From: Cloacibacterium normanense
GTDB lineage: Bacteria > Bacteroidota > Bacteroidia > Flavobacteriales > Weeksellaceae
Direction of reading: 5' to 3'
DNA: 64,000 nt
NCBI RefSeq assembly: GCF_002943105.1
Contig: NZ_PTPZ01000003.1
Span: 124,001 to 188,000, forward strand
In this document: piece after piece, positions 1 to 8,561 of the stretch
How the letters are laid out: the number at the start of each line of letters is the position of its first letter
Position numbering within the stretch: position 1 is the stretch's first letter
Translations under genes and position numbers: made by a program
The notes under the pieces: model-generated
What the model saw: the letters and a program-made list of their open reading frames with translations, nothing else
The model's database searches: none
Told to the model about the DNA's origin: nothing

Positions 1-1
1 C

Positions 2-1183
2 CTTCTAGGAAAAGGTGGAGCTAAACTTTTAGACGAGTTAAACCTAGAAAGAGAAGTTTATCACTTAAACGAAGCGCACGGTTTACCAGCAGCATTCTAT
101 TTGTTGAAAAAATTCGGTGGAGATTTAGAAAAAGTAAAAGAAAGATTGGTTTTCACTACGCACACTCCAGAAGAAGCAGGAAACGAGAAGCATAACGTAC
201 ACCTTTGTCACCAAATGTCTTATTTCTCTGGCTTAAGCTTAGAAGAAGTGAAGAAATTAGAAGGACAAGATAACGACCAATTTAATCACTCATTGTGTGC
301 TTTGAGAATGGCAAGAATTGCAAATGGAGTTTCTCAGTTGCATGGTGTAGTTTCTAACGAAATGTGGGGTAAATATCCGGGAATCTGCGAAATTAAAGCT
401 ATTACCAATGCACAAGATTTCAAATATTGGGCAGATAAACCGCTTTATAACGCTAGAGAAGAAAGAGAAGACGAAGAATTCGATTTCAGAAAAAAATATC
501 TTAAGAAGAGAACTTTCAGAATTGTAGCAGACCAATGTGGTAAATTGTTTGATTCTAAAGTATTTACCATGGTTTGGGCAAGAAGATTTGCTGGATATAA
601 AAGAGCAGATCTATTGTTACAAGACAAAGAAAGATTCAGAAAATTATTGGAAAACAAAAAATATCCAGTGCAAATTATCTTTGCAGGAAAACCTTATCCA
701 GTAGATTATGCAGCGATTTCTACTTTCAATAATTTGGTAGAAGAAAGTAAAAATCATAAAAACATGGCGGTTCTTACAGGTTATGAATTGTCATTAAGTA
801 AATCTCTAAAACAAGGTTCTGATGTTTGGTTAAACAACCCAAGAGTTCCTAGAGAAGCTTCTGGTACTTCTGGTATGACGGCTTCTATGAATGCTTCAGT
901 AAACCTTTCTACAGACGATGGTTGGATTCCAGAATTTGCGAAAAATGGTGTGAACTCTTTTGTAGTTCCACAAGCAGATTATGCAAATATGAGCGTTTTC
1001 GATGTAGACAATTATGATATGAACCAATTGTATGACATCTTAGAAAACCAAATCTTACCAATGTACTACGAAAGACCAGATGAATGGAGACAAGTAGTGA
1101 AAAATGCAATGGATGATGTAAAAGGTCAATTCAATTCTGATAGAATGGCTGATGAATATTACAAAATTATGTATAATAATTAA
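2..1183 (+). CDS. glgP: alpha-glucan (glycogen/maltodextrin) phosphorylase, C-terminal part
   Basis: Partial gene: the frame is open from base 2 to the stop at 1181-1183, so the start lies upstream of the window; the TTG at 101 is only an internal codon. Members of this family release glucose-1-phosphate from alpha-1,4-glucans in the cytoplasm using pyridoxal phosphate. The visible part has the NEAHGLPAAF stretch (equivalent to NEGHxAF of the family), the RRFAGYKRADLL segment, and the EASGTSGMTASMN loop of the bacterial alpha-glucan phosphorylase branch. No frameshift is seen. A strong hairpin terminator follows, so it probably ends its transcript. Family assignment is firm; substrate chain-length preference cannot be read. 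Confidence 0.9.
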   Translation, partial: LLGKGGAKLLDELNLEREVYHLNEAHGLPAAFYLLKKFGGDLEKVKERLVFTTHTPEEAGNEKHNVHLCHQMSYFSGLSLEEVKKLEGQDNDQFNHSLCALRMARIANGVSQLHGVVSNEMWGKYPGICEIKAITNAQDFKYWADKPLYNAREEREDEEFDFRKKYLKKRTFRIVADQCGKLFDSKVFTMVWARRFAGYKRADLLLQDKERFRKLLENKKYPVQIIFAGKPYPVDYAAISTFNNLVEESKNHKNMAVLTGYELSLSKSLKQGSDVWLNNPRVPREASGTSGMTASMNASVNLSTDDGWIPEFAKNGVNSFVVPQADYANMSVFDVDNYDMNQLYDILENQILPMYYERPDEWRQVVKNAMDDVKGQFNSDRMADEYYKIMYNN

Positions 1184-1206
1184 TCCATATATTAATATTT
1201 TTTACG

Positions 1207-1242
1207 TCTGGGGCGCTTCCAAAGGAAGCGCCCCAGATTTTT
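1207..1242 (+). terminator. rho-independent terminator of the phosphorylase gene
   Basis: A perfect 14-bp G+C-rich stem (1207-1220 with 1224-1237) around an AAA loop is followed by five T. It lies in the 57-bp gap between two convergent genes and touches the stop codon of the minus-strand mannosidase. The T run is only on the plus-strand side. Confidence 0.92.
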
Positions 1243-4039
1243 ATAGAATGGTGATTTCGTCTATGAAAATAAAGGCTTCTCCATCAAAAGGAAAACCTTG
1301 ATGCCAACTTGGTAATTTTCCGAAATTTCTGGCGATAATTTTTACATATTTAGCTTTGGTTTTGGCAAAATGTAAATCTAAATTTTTGGTCTGCACGTTG
1401 TAATCTTGCGCATCAATTGGATTCGCTACTTCTCCTAATTTTTTGAAATTTACATTATCCTCAGAAATATAAAATTCTACTTTAGTAGGCATCAGAATCC
1501 AAGCTCTGGTGTCTTGTAAAAAGTCAGCAGAAATGGTAGAAATTTCTCGCGATTCTTTTAAATCAATAATCGCTTCAAAATCTTGCGACTGATAACCATG
1601 CCAATCACCTTTTCGCCAATTGGCATCACCTGAAATTCCGTCGATTAAACCTTCGTTTCCACCTGCAAAATATTGTGGATTGGCTTTTGATTTAATTTCT
1701 ATAGAGTAGTTGTTGGGTTTTTTGTAGAATTTTGCGGTTACCATTCCGCTTTTTTCCCCTTTATTATTTTCTGCAAAAGTTGTAATAGTAGATGTTTCGG
1801 TAAGTGTTAATTCTTGTTTGTATTCTTCAAAATCACTTCCGTTGATAGAATAGTAGATTTTATTATTTTGATAAGATTCAATGCTGATATTTTGTTGCTT
1901 TTCAAAAAATCTTTTTTCTGAATGAATCACAGGAACGATAACAATTTCTTTCATTTTTCTAGGTTCAGGAACTATTGTTTCCGAAATCCAATTGATAATA
2001 TTTTGTTCGTTTTTTACATTGATGGTTTTACCATTCTCTACATGAATTTTTATATTTTCGAAATATGGTGTTACTGTTTCCCAAAATGTAGAACCCGGTG
2101 TCACTTTATACAAACCTATTGAACTGAGAACGTACCAAGCGCTCATTTGTCCACAATCTTCATTACCAATTAAACCATCTGGAGCATTTTTGTAGAAATT
2201 TTCTAAAATATAATGCACTTTTTCTCTGGTTTTTTCAGGTTTTCCAACGTAGTTATAAAGATAAGCAACATGATGACTCGGTTCGTTTCCTTGTGCATAT
2301 TGCCCGATTAAACCAGTAACGTCCACTTGTTCTCTGCCTGTAGTTTTAGATTCTTCAGAAAACATTTGGTCAAGTTTTTTCTCAAATGCATCTTCACCAC
2401 CATAAAAATTTATCATTCCATAAATATCTTGAGGAACAAAAAACGTGTAATGCCAAGCATTTCCCTCGGTGAAATTATTGTTGATTTCTTTAGCATCAAA
2501 AGGTTCGTACCAACCACCATTTTTCTTTGGACGTATGAATTTTTGGTTAAAGTCAAATAAATTTTTCCAATTTTGAGAGCGTTTCATAAACGTTTCGTAA
2601 TCTTCTGTTTTTCCTAAAATTTTCGCCATTTGTGCAATGCACCAATCGTCATAAGCATATTCTACCGTTTTAGAAACGCTTTCGTGTTCATCATCAATCG
2701 TTAGTAAACCATTTTCACGATAAGTTTTCATGCCGTAATCGTCAAAATTATTGGCTGAATTTTTTGCGGCTTCAAATGCTTTTTCATAATCAAAACCTTT
2801 TACACCATTCATCATGGCATCTGCAATTACAGAAACACTGTGATAACCAATCATGCAATAGGTTTCATTGCTTGCAAGTTCCCAAATCGGCAATCTTTTA
2901 CCTTGTTCGTATTGTAAAATAAACGTGTTGATAAAATCTGCGGTTCGTTTTTTGTCAATTAAAGTCATCAAAGGATGATACGCTCTGAAAGTATCCCAAA
3001 GCGAAAAAACGGTGTAATAATCGTGATTGGCAGTGTGAATTTGATTATCTCTTCCTCTGTATTTTCCGTCTACATCATTGGCAATATTGGGTTGGGTGAA
3101 AACGTGATACAATGCGGTGTAAAAAACCGAAAGTTTATCTTTATCGGTAGAAGTGATTTCAATTTTTGAAAGTTCTTTGTTCCAAGAATGTTCTGCATTT
3201 TTCTTGATTTTTTCAAAATCCCAAGATTTTCCTTCGGCTTGCATATTTTTTTTGGCACCTTCAAAACCCGTCAAAGAAAGAGAAACTTTTACTAAGATTT
3301 TTTCGCCTTTTTTGACTTGATTGGAGAAAGCTAAAGCAATATCTTTTCCGTCAAAAACTGCTCCGTAACCATCTGTAGATTTTCCAGCTTTTCTTGTTTT
3401 TGAAACTTTCATTGGCTTAGAAAATTCAATTTTGGCAAAAATGTATTGATTTTCTGCCCAAGCTTTGCTTCTTCGGTAAACTTCTATCGTTTTTTCGTCA
3501 ATGACTTTTACTTCGCCTTCCAACAATTCATCTCGGTGATTTAAATCTAAAATGATATTGGCTCGTCCAGAATTATTGAAAGTGTATTCATGATAACCCA
3601 CTCTGGTTGTAGTCGTCAATCTTGCTTTAATATTGAATTTATCCAATAAAACTTCGTAGTAACCTGCACTTGCTTTTTCATTTTGGTGAGAAAATTTTGA
3701 AGAATAATCTTTGTTGTCTAAACTTGGTGTTCCCATTGTTGGCATTAGTAGAATATCGCCGTAATCAGAAACGCCAGTTCCATTGAGATGCGTGTGCGAA
3801 AATCCGTAAATCACAGCATCTGAATAATGATAACCGCTGCAACCGTCCCAACTTCCATCAATTCTTGTATCTGGCGAAAGTTGAACCATACCAAAAGGAA
3901 CCGTAGCTCCCGGAAAAGTATGTCCATGTCCGCCAGTTCCGATAAAAGGATTCACATATTGAGCAAAATTTTTCTGCGCCAATACAAGTGAAAAACTCAA
4001 AACAAACAAAATGAACGAAACTTTAGAAAGTTTAGACAT
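1241..4039 (-). CDS. GH92 alpha-mannosidase, secreted, with discoidin-like tail
   Basis: 932 residues with a signal peptide (about residues 1-21). GH92 enzymes are calcium-dependent exo-alpha-mannosidases that trim mannose from N-glycans. The N-terminal domain begins with the diagnostic YVNPFIGTGGHGHTFPGA, and the helical catalytic domain contains the conserved GNEPSHHVAYLYNY and GNEDCGQMSAWY stretches. Usual GH92 length is about 750; the extra part is C-terminal, with a chitobiase-C-like segment (near YSINGSDFEEYKQ) and a discoidin-like module near the end. It is divergent from the GH20 gene (41-bp gap), which with the asparaginase downstream completes a set for taking N-glycans apart. Mannosidic linkage specificity is not visible. 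Confidence 0.93.
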   Translation of the reverse strand: MSKLSKVSFILFVLSFSLVLAQKNFAQYVNPFIGTGGHGHTFPGATVPFGMVQLSPDTRIDGSWDGCSGYHYSDAVIYGFSHTHLNGTGVSDYGDILLMPTMGTPSLDNKDYSSKFSHQNEKASAGYYEVLLDKFNIKARLTTTTRVGYHEYTFNNSGRANIILDLNHRDELLEGEVKVIDEKTIEVYRRSKAWAENQYIFAKIEFSKPMKVSKTRKAGKSTDGYGAVFDGKDIALAFSNQVKKGEKILVKVSLSLTGFEGAKKNMQAEGKSWDFEKIKKNAEHSWNKELSKIEITSTDKDKLSVFYTALYHVFTQPNIANDVDGKYRGRDNQIHTANHDYYTVFSLWDTFRAYHPLMTLIDKKRTADFINTFILQYEQGKRLPIWELASNETYCMIGYHSVSVIADAMMNGVKGFDYEKAFEAAKNSANNFDDYGMKTYRENGLLTIDDEHESVSKTVEYAYDDWCIAQMAKILGKTEDYETFMKRSQNWKNLFDFNQKFIRPKKNGGWYEPFDAKEINNNFTEGNAWHYTFFVPQDIYGMINFYGGEDAFEKKLDQMFSEESKTTGREQVDVTGLIGQYAQGNEPSHHVAYLYNYVGKPEKTREKVHYILENFYKNAPDGLIGNEDCGQMSAWYVLSSIGLYKVTPGSTFWETVTPYFENIKIHVENGKTINVKNEQNIINWISETIVPEPRKMKEIVIVPVIHSEKRFFEKQQNISIESYQNNKIYYSINGSDFEEYKQELTLTETSTITTFAENNKGEKSGMVTAKFYKKPNNYSIEIKSKANPQYFAGGNEGLIDGISGDANWRKGDWHGYQSQDFEAIIDLKESREISTISADFLQDTRAWILMPTKVEFYISEDNVNFKKLGEVANPIDAQDYNVQTKNLDLHFAKTKAKYVKIIARNFGKLPSWHQGFPFDGEAFIFIDEITIL

Positions 4040-4080
4040 AAAACAGTATTTTTAATTTTTTAAAAATAATAAAAATCGCC

Positions 4081-5685
4081 ATGAATTTTCTAAAAAGTTT
4101 TTTGATTCTTTTTTCAGTCGCTTTATGCACTCCGAAATTTTATGCACAAGAAAAATTACCGCTCATTCCTTATCCACAAAAAGTTGATTTTAATGAAGGT
4201 TTTTTTAAAATTCCGAAAGATTTTAAAGTAAATTTAGATTTACCATTGCGTGAAGCAAATAAAATATTTTTTGCATTCAATTTATTTAATAAATCTAAAA
4301 TTATTTTTAAAAAAGGTACTAAAAATAGTCAAATATCTTTTGGATTGTTACCTCCAAAACTTGAAAATAGAGCTAAAGATTATTATGAGATTAAAATTTA
4401 TCAATCAGAAATTATTATTTCAAGTGAATCAGAAGAAGGTAGATTTAATGGCATAAATACGCTCTTTCAACTCATTAATTTTTATGAAAAAGAAGGAAAA
4501 ATTCCTTGCATGGAAATCACAGATTCTCCAAAATTTCAATGGCGAGGAATGCACCTAGATGTGGCCAGACATTTCTTCACAGTAGATGAAGTGAAAAAAT
4601 ACATCGATTATCTCGCGATGTATAAATTCAATACATTTCATTGGCATCTTACAGACGATCAAGGTTGGAGAATTGAAATTAAAAAATATCCAAAACTCAC
4701 AGAAATTGGAGCGTGGAGAAATGGTTCTATGGTTGGGAAATACAGCGATAATACATTTGATGATAAAAGATACGGCGGTTTTTACACACAAGAACAAATA
4801 AAAGAAGTGGTGAAATATGCAGCAGAAAGACATATTACGGTAGTTCCAGAAATAGAAATGCCGGGACATGCTGTTGCAGCAATCGCTTCTTATCCAGAAT
4901 TGGGTTGTACTGGGAAACAAATTGAGGTAGAGAAAAAATGGGGCGTTTTCGAAGATGTTTTTTGTCCAAAACCCGAAACTTTCACTTTTTTAGAAAATGT
5001 TTTGGCAGAAGTAATGCCGCTTTTTCCATCAGAATATATTCACATTGGTGGAGATGAATGCCCAAAAGAAAATTGGAAAAAATGTGCTCATTGTCAAAAT
5101 TTAATTAAGGAAAAAGGCTTAAAAGATGAACATGAATTGCAAAGTTATTTCATTCAGAAAATTGAAAAATTTGTAAATGCTCATGGAAAGAAAATCATCG
5201 GTTGGGACGAGATTTTAGAAGGTGGATTGGCTCCCAATGCAGCGGTGATGTCTTGGCGTGGAACCGAAGGTGGAATTGCGGCGGCTCAACAAAAACATTT
5301 CGTGGTGATGTCTCCCGGAGAATTTTGTTATTTCGACCATTATCAGAATAATCCTGCCACAGAACCTATTGCTTTTGGTGGTTATACTTCGGCTGAAAAA
5401 GTATATTCCTTCAATCCAATTCCAGAAAAATTGAAAGATGACGAGAAAAAATATATTTTGGGAGCTCAAGCGAATCTTTGGAGCGAATATATTCTCGATT
5501 TTAAACAAGTAGAATACATGATTTTCCCAAGAATGATGGCACTTTCTGAAGTTTTGTGGGGAACGAATAATGATTTCAATGATTTCAAACTGAGATTTCA
5601 AAAAAATGCTAAAACTTTAGACAAACTGAAAGTGAATTACAATAAAGAATCCATCAATCAACCGCTTAAAAATCCGTACAAATAA
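4081..5685 (+). CDS. GH20 beta-N-acetylhexosaminidase
   Basis: 534 residues, signal peptide about 1-22. Removes terminal GlcNAc/GalNAc from glycans by substrate-assisted catalysis. An N-terminal GH20b-type domain (about 25-145) leads into the TIM barrel (about 150-500); WRGMHLDVARHFF opens it and HIGGDECPKENW carries the Asp325-Glu326 catalytic pair. HLTDDQGWRIEI and PEIEMPGHAVAA are further family motifs. No C-terminal discoidin module, in contrast to the neighbouring mannosidase. Its stop is followed directly by the ATG of the asparaginase, so the two are almost certainly co-transcribed and translationally coupled. Confidence 0.95.
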   Translation: MNFLKSFLILFSVALCTPKFYAQEKLPLIPYPQKVDFNEGFFKIPKDFKVNLDLPLREANKIFFAFNLFNKSKIIFKKGTKNSQISFGLLPPKLENRAKDYYEIKIYQSEIIISSESEEGRFNGINTLFQLINFYEKEGKIPCMEITDSPKFQWRGMHLDVARHFFTVDEVKKYIDYLAMYKFNTFHWHLTDDQGWRIEIKKYPKLTEIGAWRNGSMVGKYSDNTFDDKRYGGFYTQEQIKEVVKYAAERHITVVPEIEMPGHAVAAIASYPELGCTGKQIEVEKKWGVFEDVFCPKPETFTFLENVLAEVMPLFPSEYIHIGGDECPKENWKKCAHCQNLIKEKGLKDEHELQSYFIQKIEKFVNAHGKKIIGWDEILEGGLAPNAAVMSWRGTEGGIAAAQQKHFVVMSPGEFCYFDHYQNNPATEPIAFGGYTSAEKVYSFNPIPEKLKDDEKKYILGAQANLWSEYILDFKQVEYMIFPRMMALSEVLWGTNNDFNDFKLRFQKNAKTLDKLKVNYNKESINQPLKNPYK

Positions 5686-6669
5686 ATGGCTACCAGAAGA
5701 AAATTTTTGAAAAATGCAGGAATTTTATCTGCAATATTGGCTTTAAATCCTTTAAAAGCCGAAGAAATTCTTCCGAAAAATAAAAAAATCAGAAAACCAG
5801 TCGTGCTTTCGACTTGGAGATTTGGTATTCAAGCCAATGAAGAAGCGTGGAAAGTCCTTTCAAAAGGAGGAAAAGCTTTGGATGCTGTAGAAAAAGGCGT
5901 AAGATTGGTAGAAGACGACCCGAATGAAAGAAGTGTAGGTTACGGAGGAAGACCAGACAGAGACGGAAGAGTTACGCTAGACGCTTGTATTATGGATGAA
6001 AAAGCGAATATTGGTTCGGTGGCGTCTTTAGAACATATCAAAAATCCAATTTCTGTAGCCAGAGCCGTGATGGAAAAAACGCCTCACGTCATGTTAGTTG
6101 GCGATGGAGCTTTGCAATTTGCGGTCTCTGAAGGTTTTGAAAAAATAAATTTGCTTACACCAGAATCCGAAAAAGAATGGAAAGATTGGCTCAAAACATC
6201 AGAATATAAACCTGTGGTAAATATAGAAAACCATGACACAATTGGCATGATTGCGCTTGATGAACACGGAAATCTTTCTGGAGCGTGTACTACTTCTGGA
6301 ATGGCGTTTAAAATGCATGGCAGAGTGGGAGATTCACCAATAATTGGAGCGGGACTTTTTGTAGATAATGAAGTAGGCGCTGCAACTGCAACTGGTCATG
6401 GTGAAGAAGTGATTAGAACTTGCGGTTCACATTTGGTGGTAGAATTAATGCGACAAGGAAAATCTCCTCAACAAGCGTGTGAAGAAGCAGTGAAGAGAAT
6501 TTATAAGAATTTTGTGAATCAAAACCGAAATGTGAAAGATACTCAGATTGGTTTTATAGCCATCAACAAATTTGGTGAAACAGGTGCGTTTTGTTTGCAG
6601 AAAGGTTTTAATTACGCGGTTCATACTCAAGAAAACAATGTTTTAATTGATGCCAAAAGCTTAATTTAG
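5686..6669 (+). CDS. N4-(beta-N-acetylglucosaminyl)-L-asparaginase (glycosylasparaginase)
   Basis: 327 residues. Cleaves the GlcNAc-Asn bond left after glycoprotein and glycan breakdown. It is an Ntn hydrolase that self-cleaves: the Asp184-Thr185 pair in NHDTIGMIALDEHG marks the cleavage site, with Thr185 as nucleophile of the beta subunit. GDSPIIGAGLFVDN and GAATATGHGEEVIR line the active site in the family. The N-terminus (TRRKFLKN followed by a hydrophobic stretch) is a Tat-like signal, so export in folded form is likely. The ATG directly follows the hexosaminidase stop. Close in pattern to the well-studied flavobacterial glycosylasparaginase. Confidence 0.95.
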   Translation: MATRRKFLKNAGILSAILALNPLKAEEILPKNKKIRKPVVLSTWRFGIQANEEAWKVLSKGGKALDAVEKGVRLVEDDPNERSVGYGGRPDRDGRVTLDACIMDEKANIGSVASLEHIKNPISVARAVMEKTPHVMLVGDGALQFAVSEGFEKINLLTPESEKEWKDWLKTSEYKPVVNIENHDTIGMIALDEHGNLSGACTTSGMAFKMHGRVGDSPIIGAGLFVDNEVGAATATGHGEEVIRTCGSHLVVELMRQGKSPQQACEEAVKRIYKNFVNQNRNVKDTQIGFIAINKFGETGAFCLQKGFNYAVHTQENNVLIDAKSLI

Positions 6670-6684
6670 AATTTTTAAAAACGC

Positions 6685-6719
6685 AATCTTGAATCTAGGT
6701 TCTCGATTCTCAAATCTAA
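6685..6719. repeat. degenerate heptad-repeat array upstream of cutC
   Basis: Seven-base units in register: TTGAATC, TAGGTTC, TCGATTC, TCAAATC (6689-6716) plus partial units at both ends. The array ends 6 bases before the cutC ATG. The same heptad family (TCGNAWC) occurs before recG at 17721-17755, including an identical TCAAATC unit, and inverted at 17484-17518. Function unknown. Confidence 0.7.
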
Positions 6720-6725
6720 AAATAT

Positions 6726-7382
6726 ATGTTAGAAATAGCTTGTTTTAATAAAGAATCTGCCGTTATTGCGGCGAAAGCTGGAGCAGATAGAATAGAGTTT
6801 TGTGCAGATTTTCATTTGGGCGGAACCACTCCTGATTTAGAAGATTTCAAAAATTTAAAAAAGGAAATAGATGTACCTATTTACGTGATGATTCGTCCGA
6901 GAGGTGGAAATTTTTTCTATTCAGATGAAGGTTTTAGTTTGATGAAACACCAATTGCAAAATTTTTATAACGCTGGAGCAGATGGTTTTGTTTTTGGGAT
7001 TTTAGACCAAAATGATGAGGTAAACGAAGAGCAATGCAAGGAACTTATCCAATTTGCAAAAGGAAAACCTTGTACTTTTCATCGTGCTTTTGATAGAACC
7101 AAAAATCTAGAAAAATCACTGGAAAAGCTTATTAATTGTGGTTTTTCTACCGTTTTGACTTCTGGTGGAAAATCTAATGTAGAAGAAGGCAAAGAAATGC
7201 TCCAAAAATTAGTGGAAATTTCTGCCGGTAGAATAGATATTTTGTGCGGTGGAGGTTTGCGTTCTTCTAACCTTGTTGAGATTAAAAATTTCACTCATGC
7301 AAAGAGCTTTCATTCGTCTGCAATTTTGGAAGGAGAGGTTGCGGATTTTCACGAAATAACAAGACTAAAATCATGTTTTTAG
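6726..7382 (+). CDS. cutC: CutC family protein
   Basis: 218 residues, somewhat shorter than E. coli CutC (about 248). TIM-barrel protein with the family signatures MLEIACFNKESA at the start, AGADRIEFCADFHLGG, VMIRPRGGNFFYS and a late CGGGLRSSN loop. CutC is traditionally called a copper homeostasis protein, but that role is weakly supported; here it sits between glycosylasparaginase and glucokinase with no copper gene beside it, which suggests a sugar-related role (inference). No signal peptide. The start follows a heptad-repeat array by 6 bases. Confidence 0.9.
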   Translation: MLEIACFNKESAVIAAKAGADRIEFCADFHLGGTTPDLEDFKNLKKEIDVPIYVMIRPRGGNFFYSDEGFSLMKHQLQNFYNAGADGFVFGILDQNDEVNEEQCKELIQFAKGKPCTFHRAFDRTKNLEKSLEKLINCGFSTVLTSGGKSNVEEGKEMLQKLVEISAGRIDILCGGGLRSSNLVEIKNFTHAKSFHSSAILEGEVADFHEITRLKSCF

Positions 7383-7490
7383 GGCGTTTTCTATGAGGTT
7401 TAAATTGCTGAAAAGCCGTACTTTTAGGGGAATTTTTTTCAAAGCAATTTTATTAAAATTAAACAACACAATATTTAAAATTTTCACACT

Positions 7491-8531
7491 ATGAAATTTC
7501 CGCTTTATTTACCACAAATCGAAAATCCAGCAAACAATAACCTTTCAATTCTAGCAGCAGATGTAGGTGGAACCAAAACCAATATTGCACAATTTGTTTC
7601 GCAAAATGGCAAAATGGTTCTTCAGTTAGAAGAAACGTATACCACCAATCATTATAATTCTTTGACCGAAATTATTCTTGATTTTATCAAAAAAAATAAT
7701 TTTGAGAAGCCAGACAGAATTTCTATTGGTGCTGCAGGTCCTGTAGTAAACGGAACTTGTCACACCACCAATATAAAATTTAAAATAGATGTAACAGAAC
7801 TCAGTAGAGACCTACAAATAGATAAAGTCTATCTAATTAATGATTTAGAAGCTACGGCTTTTGGAATGACAGAGATGGATGATGAATTTATGGTGACCAT
7901 GAGAAACGGAAATCCTTCTATCGGTGGTCATATTGCTATTTTGGCTCCAGGAACAGGTTTAGGCGAAGCTTGTCTTTTCTGGGACGGAAAATATTTAAGA
8001 CCAATGCCTTCTGAAGGTGGCCACAGTGAGTTTGCGCCGAGAACAGATGTAGAATTTGAATTGGTAAAATTTTTGCAAAAAACCTACGGCGAAATCATCG
8101 TTTGGGAAAGATTGGTTTCTGGACCAGCTATTTACAAAATATACGAATTTTTGAGAGATGTAAAAGGCTACGAAGAACAAGCTTGGCTTACCCAGAAATT
8201 AGCAGAAGCTAAAGATAAATCTGCCGTAATCAGTGAAACTGCAATGTCTGGATTATGTACCACTTGCGTTTTGGCTATGGAAATGCTGGTAGATTTTATG
8301 GCGAGAAGAGCCAATAACATGGTGCTGAATTATAAAGCAACAGGGGGATTAATTTTAGCAGGTGGAATTCCGCCAAGAATTTATAACTTTATCAACAAAG
8401 ATAAAATAGAAGAAAGCTTCTTAAAATGTGACGAAATGGAACCGCTTTTAGCTGGAATTCCTATTTACTTGAACCTAAATAGCAAAACAGCATTGTATGG
8501 AGCGGCATATTATGGAGCTTTTTTTGAATAA
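7491..8531 (+). CDS. glk: glucokinase
   Basis: 346 residues of the Glk family (ATP + glucose to glucose-6-phosphate, cytoplasm). The N-terminal phosphate loop reads AADVGGTKTNIAQF; LINDLEATAFG, APGTGLGEACL and PSEGGHSEFAPR are the following family motifs, the last holding sugar-binding Glu/His residues. ERLVSGPAIYKIYEF matches the bacterial glucokinase pattern rather than the ROK family. It lies between cutC (108-bp gap) and a dipeptidyl peptidase, so it would phosphorylate sugar released by the upstream glycosidases or by the glycogen pathway. Confidence 0.9.
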   Translation: MKFPLYLPQIENPANNNLSILAADVGGTKTNIAQFVSQNGKMVLQLEETYTTNHYNSLTEIILDFIKKNNFEKPDRISIGAAGPVVNGTCHTTNIKFKIDVTELSRDLQIDKVYLINDLEATAFGMTEMDDEFMVTMRNGNPSIGGHIAILAPGTGLGEACLFWDGKYLRPMPSEGGHSEFAPRTDVEFELVKFLQKTYGEIIVWERLVSGPAIYKIYEFLRDVKGYEEQAWLTQKLAEAKDKSAVISETAMSGLCTTCVLAMEMLVDFMARRANNMVLNYKATGGLILAGGIPPRIYNFINKDKIEESFLKCDEMEPLLAGIPIYLNLNSKTALYGAAYYGAFFE

Positions 8532-8561
8532 TAACATTTAGAAAAATTTAAAAATTAAGGA

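Noticed and set aside
4555-5601. Minus-strand frames of 121 and 128 codons
   Set aside because: Antisense to the GH20 gene whose motifs are complete.
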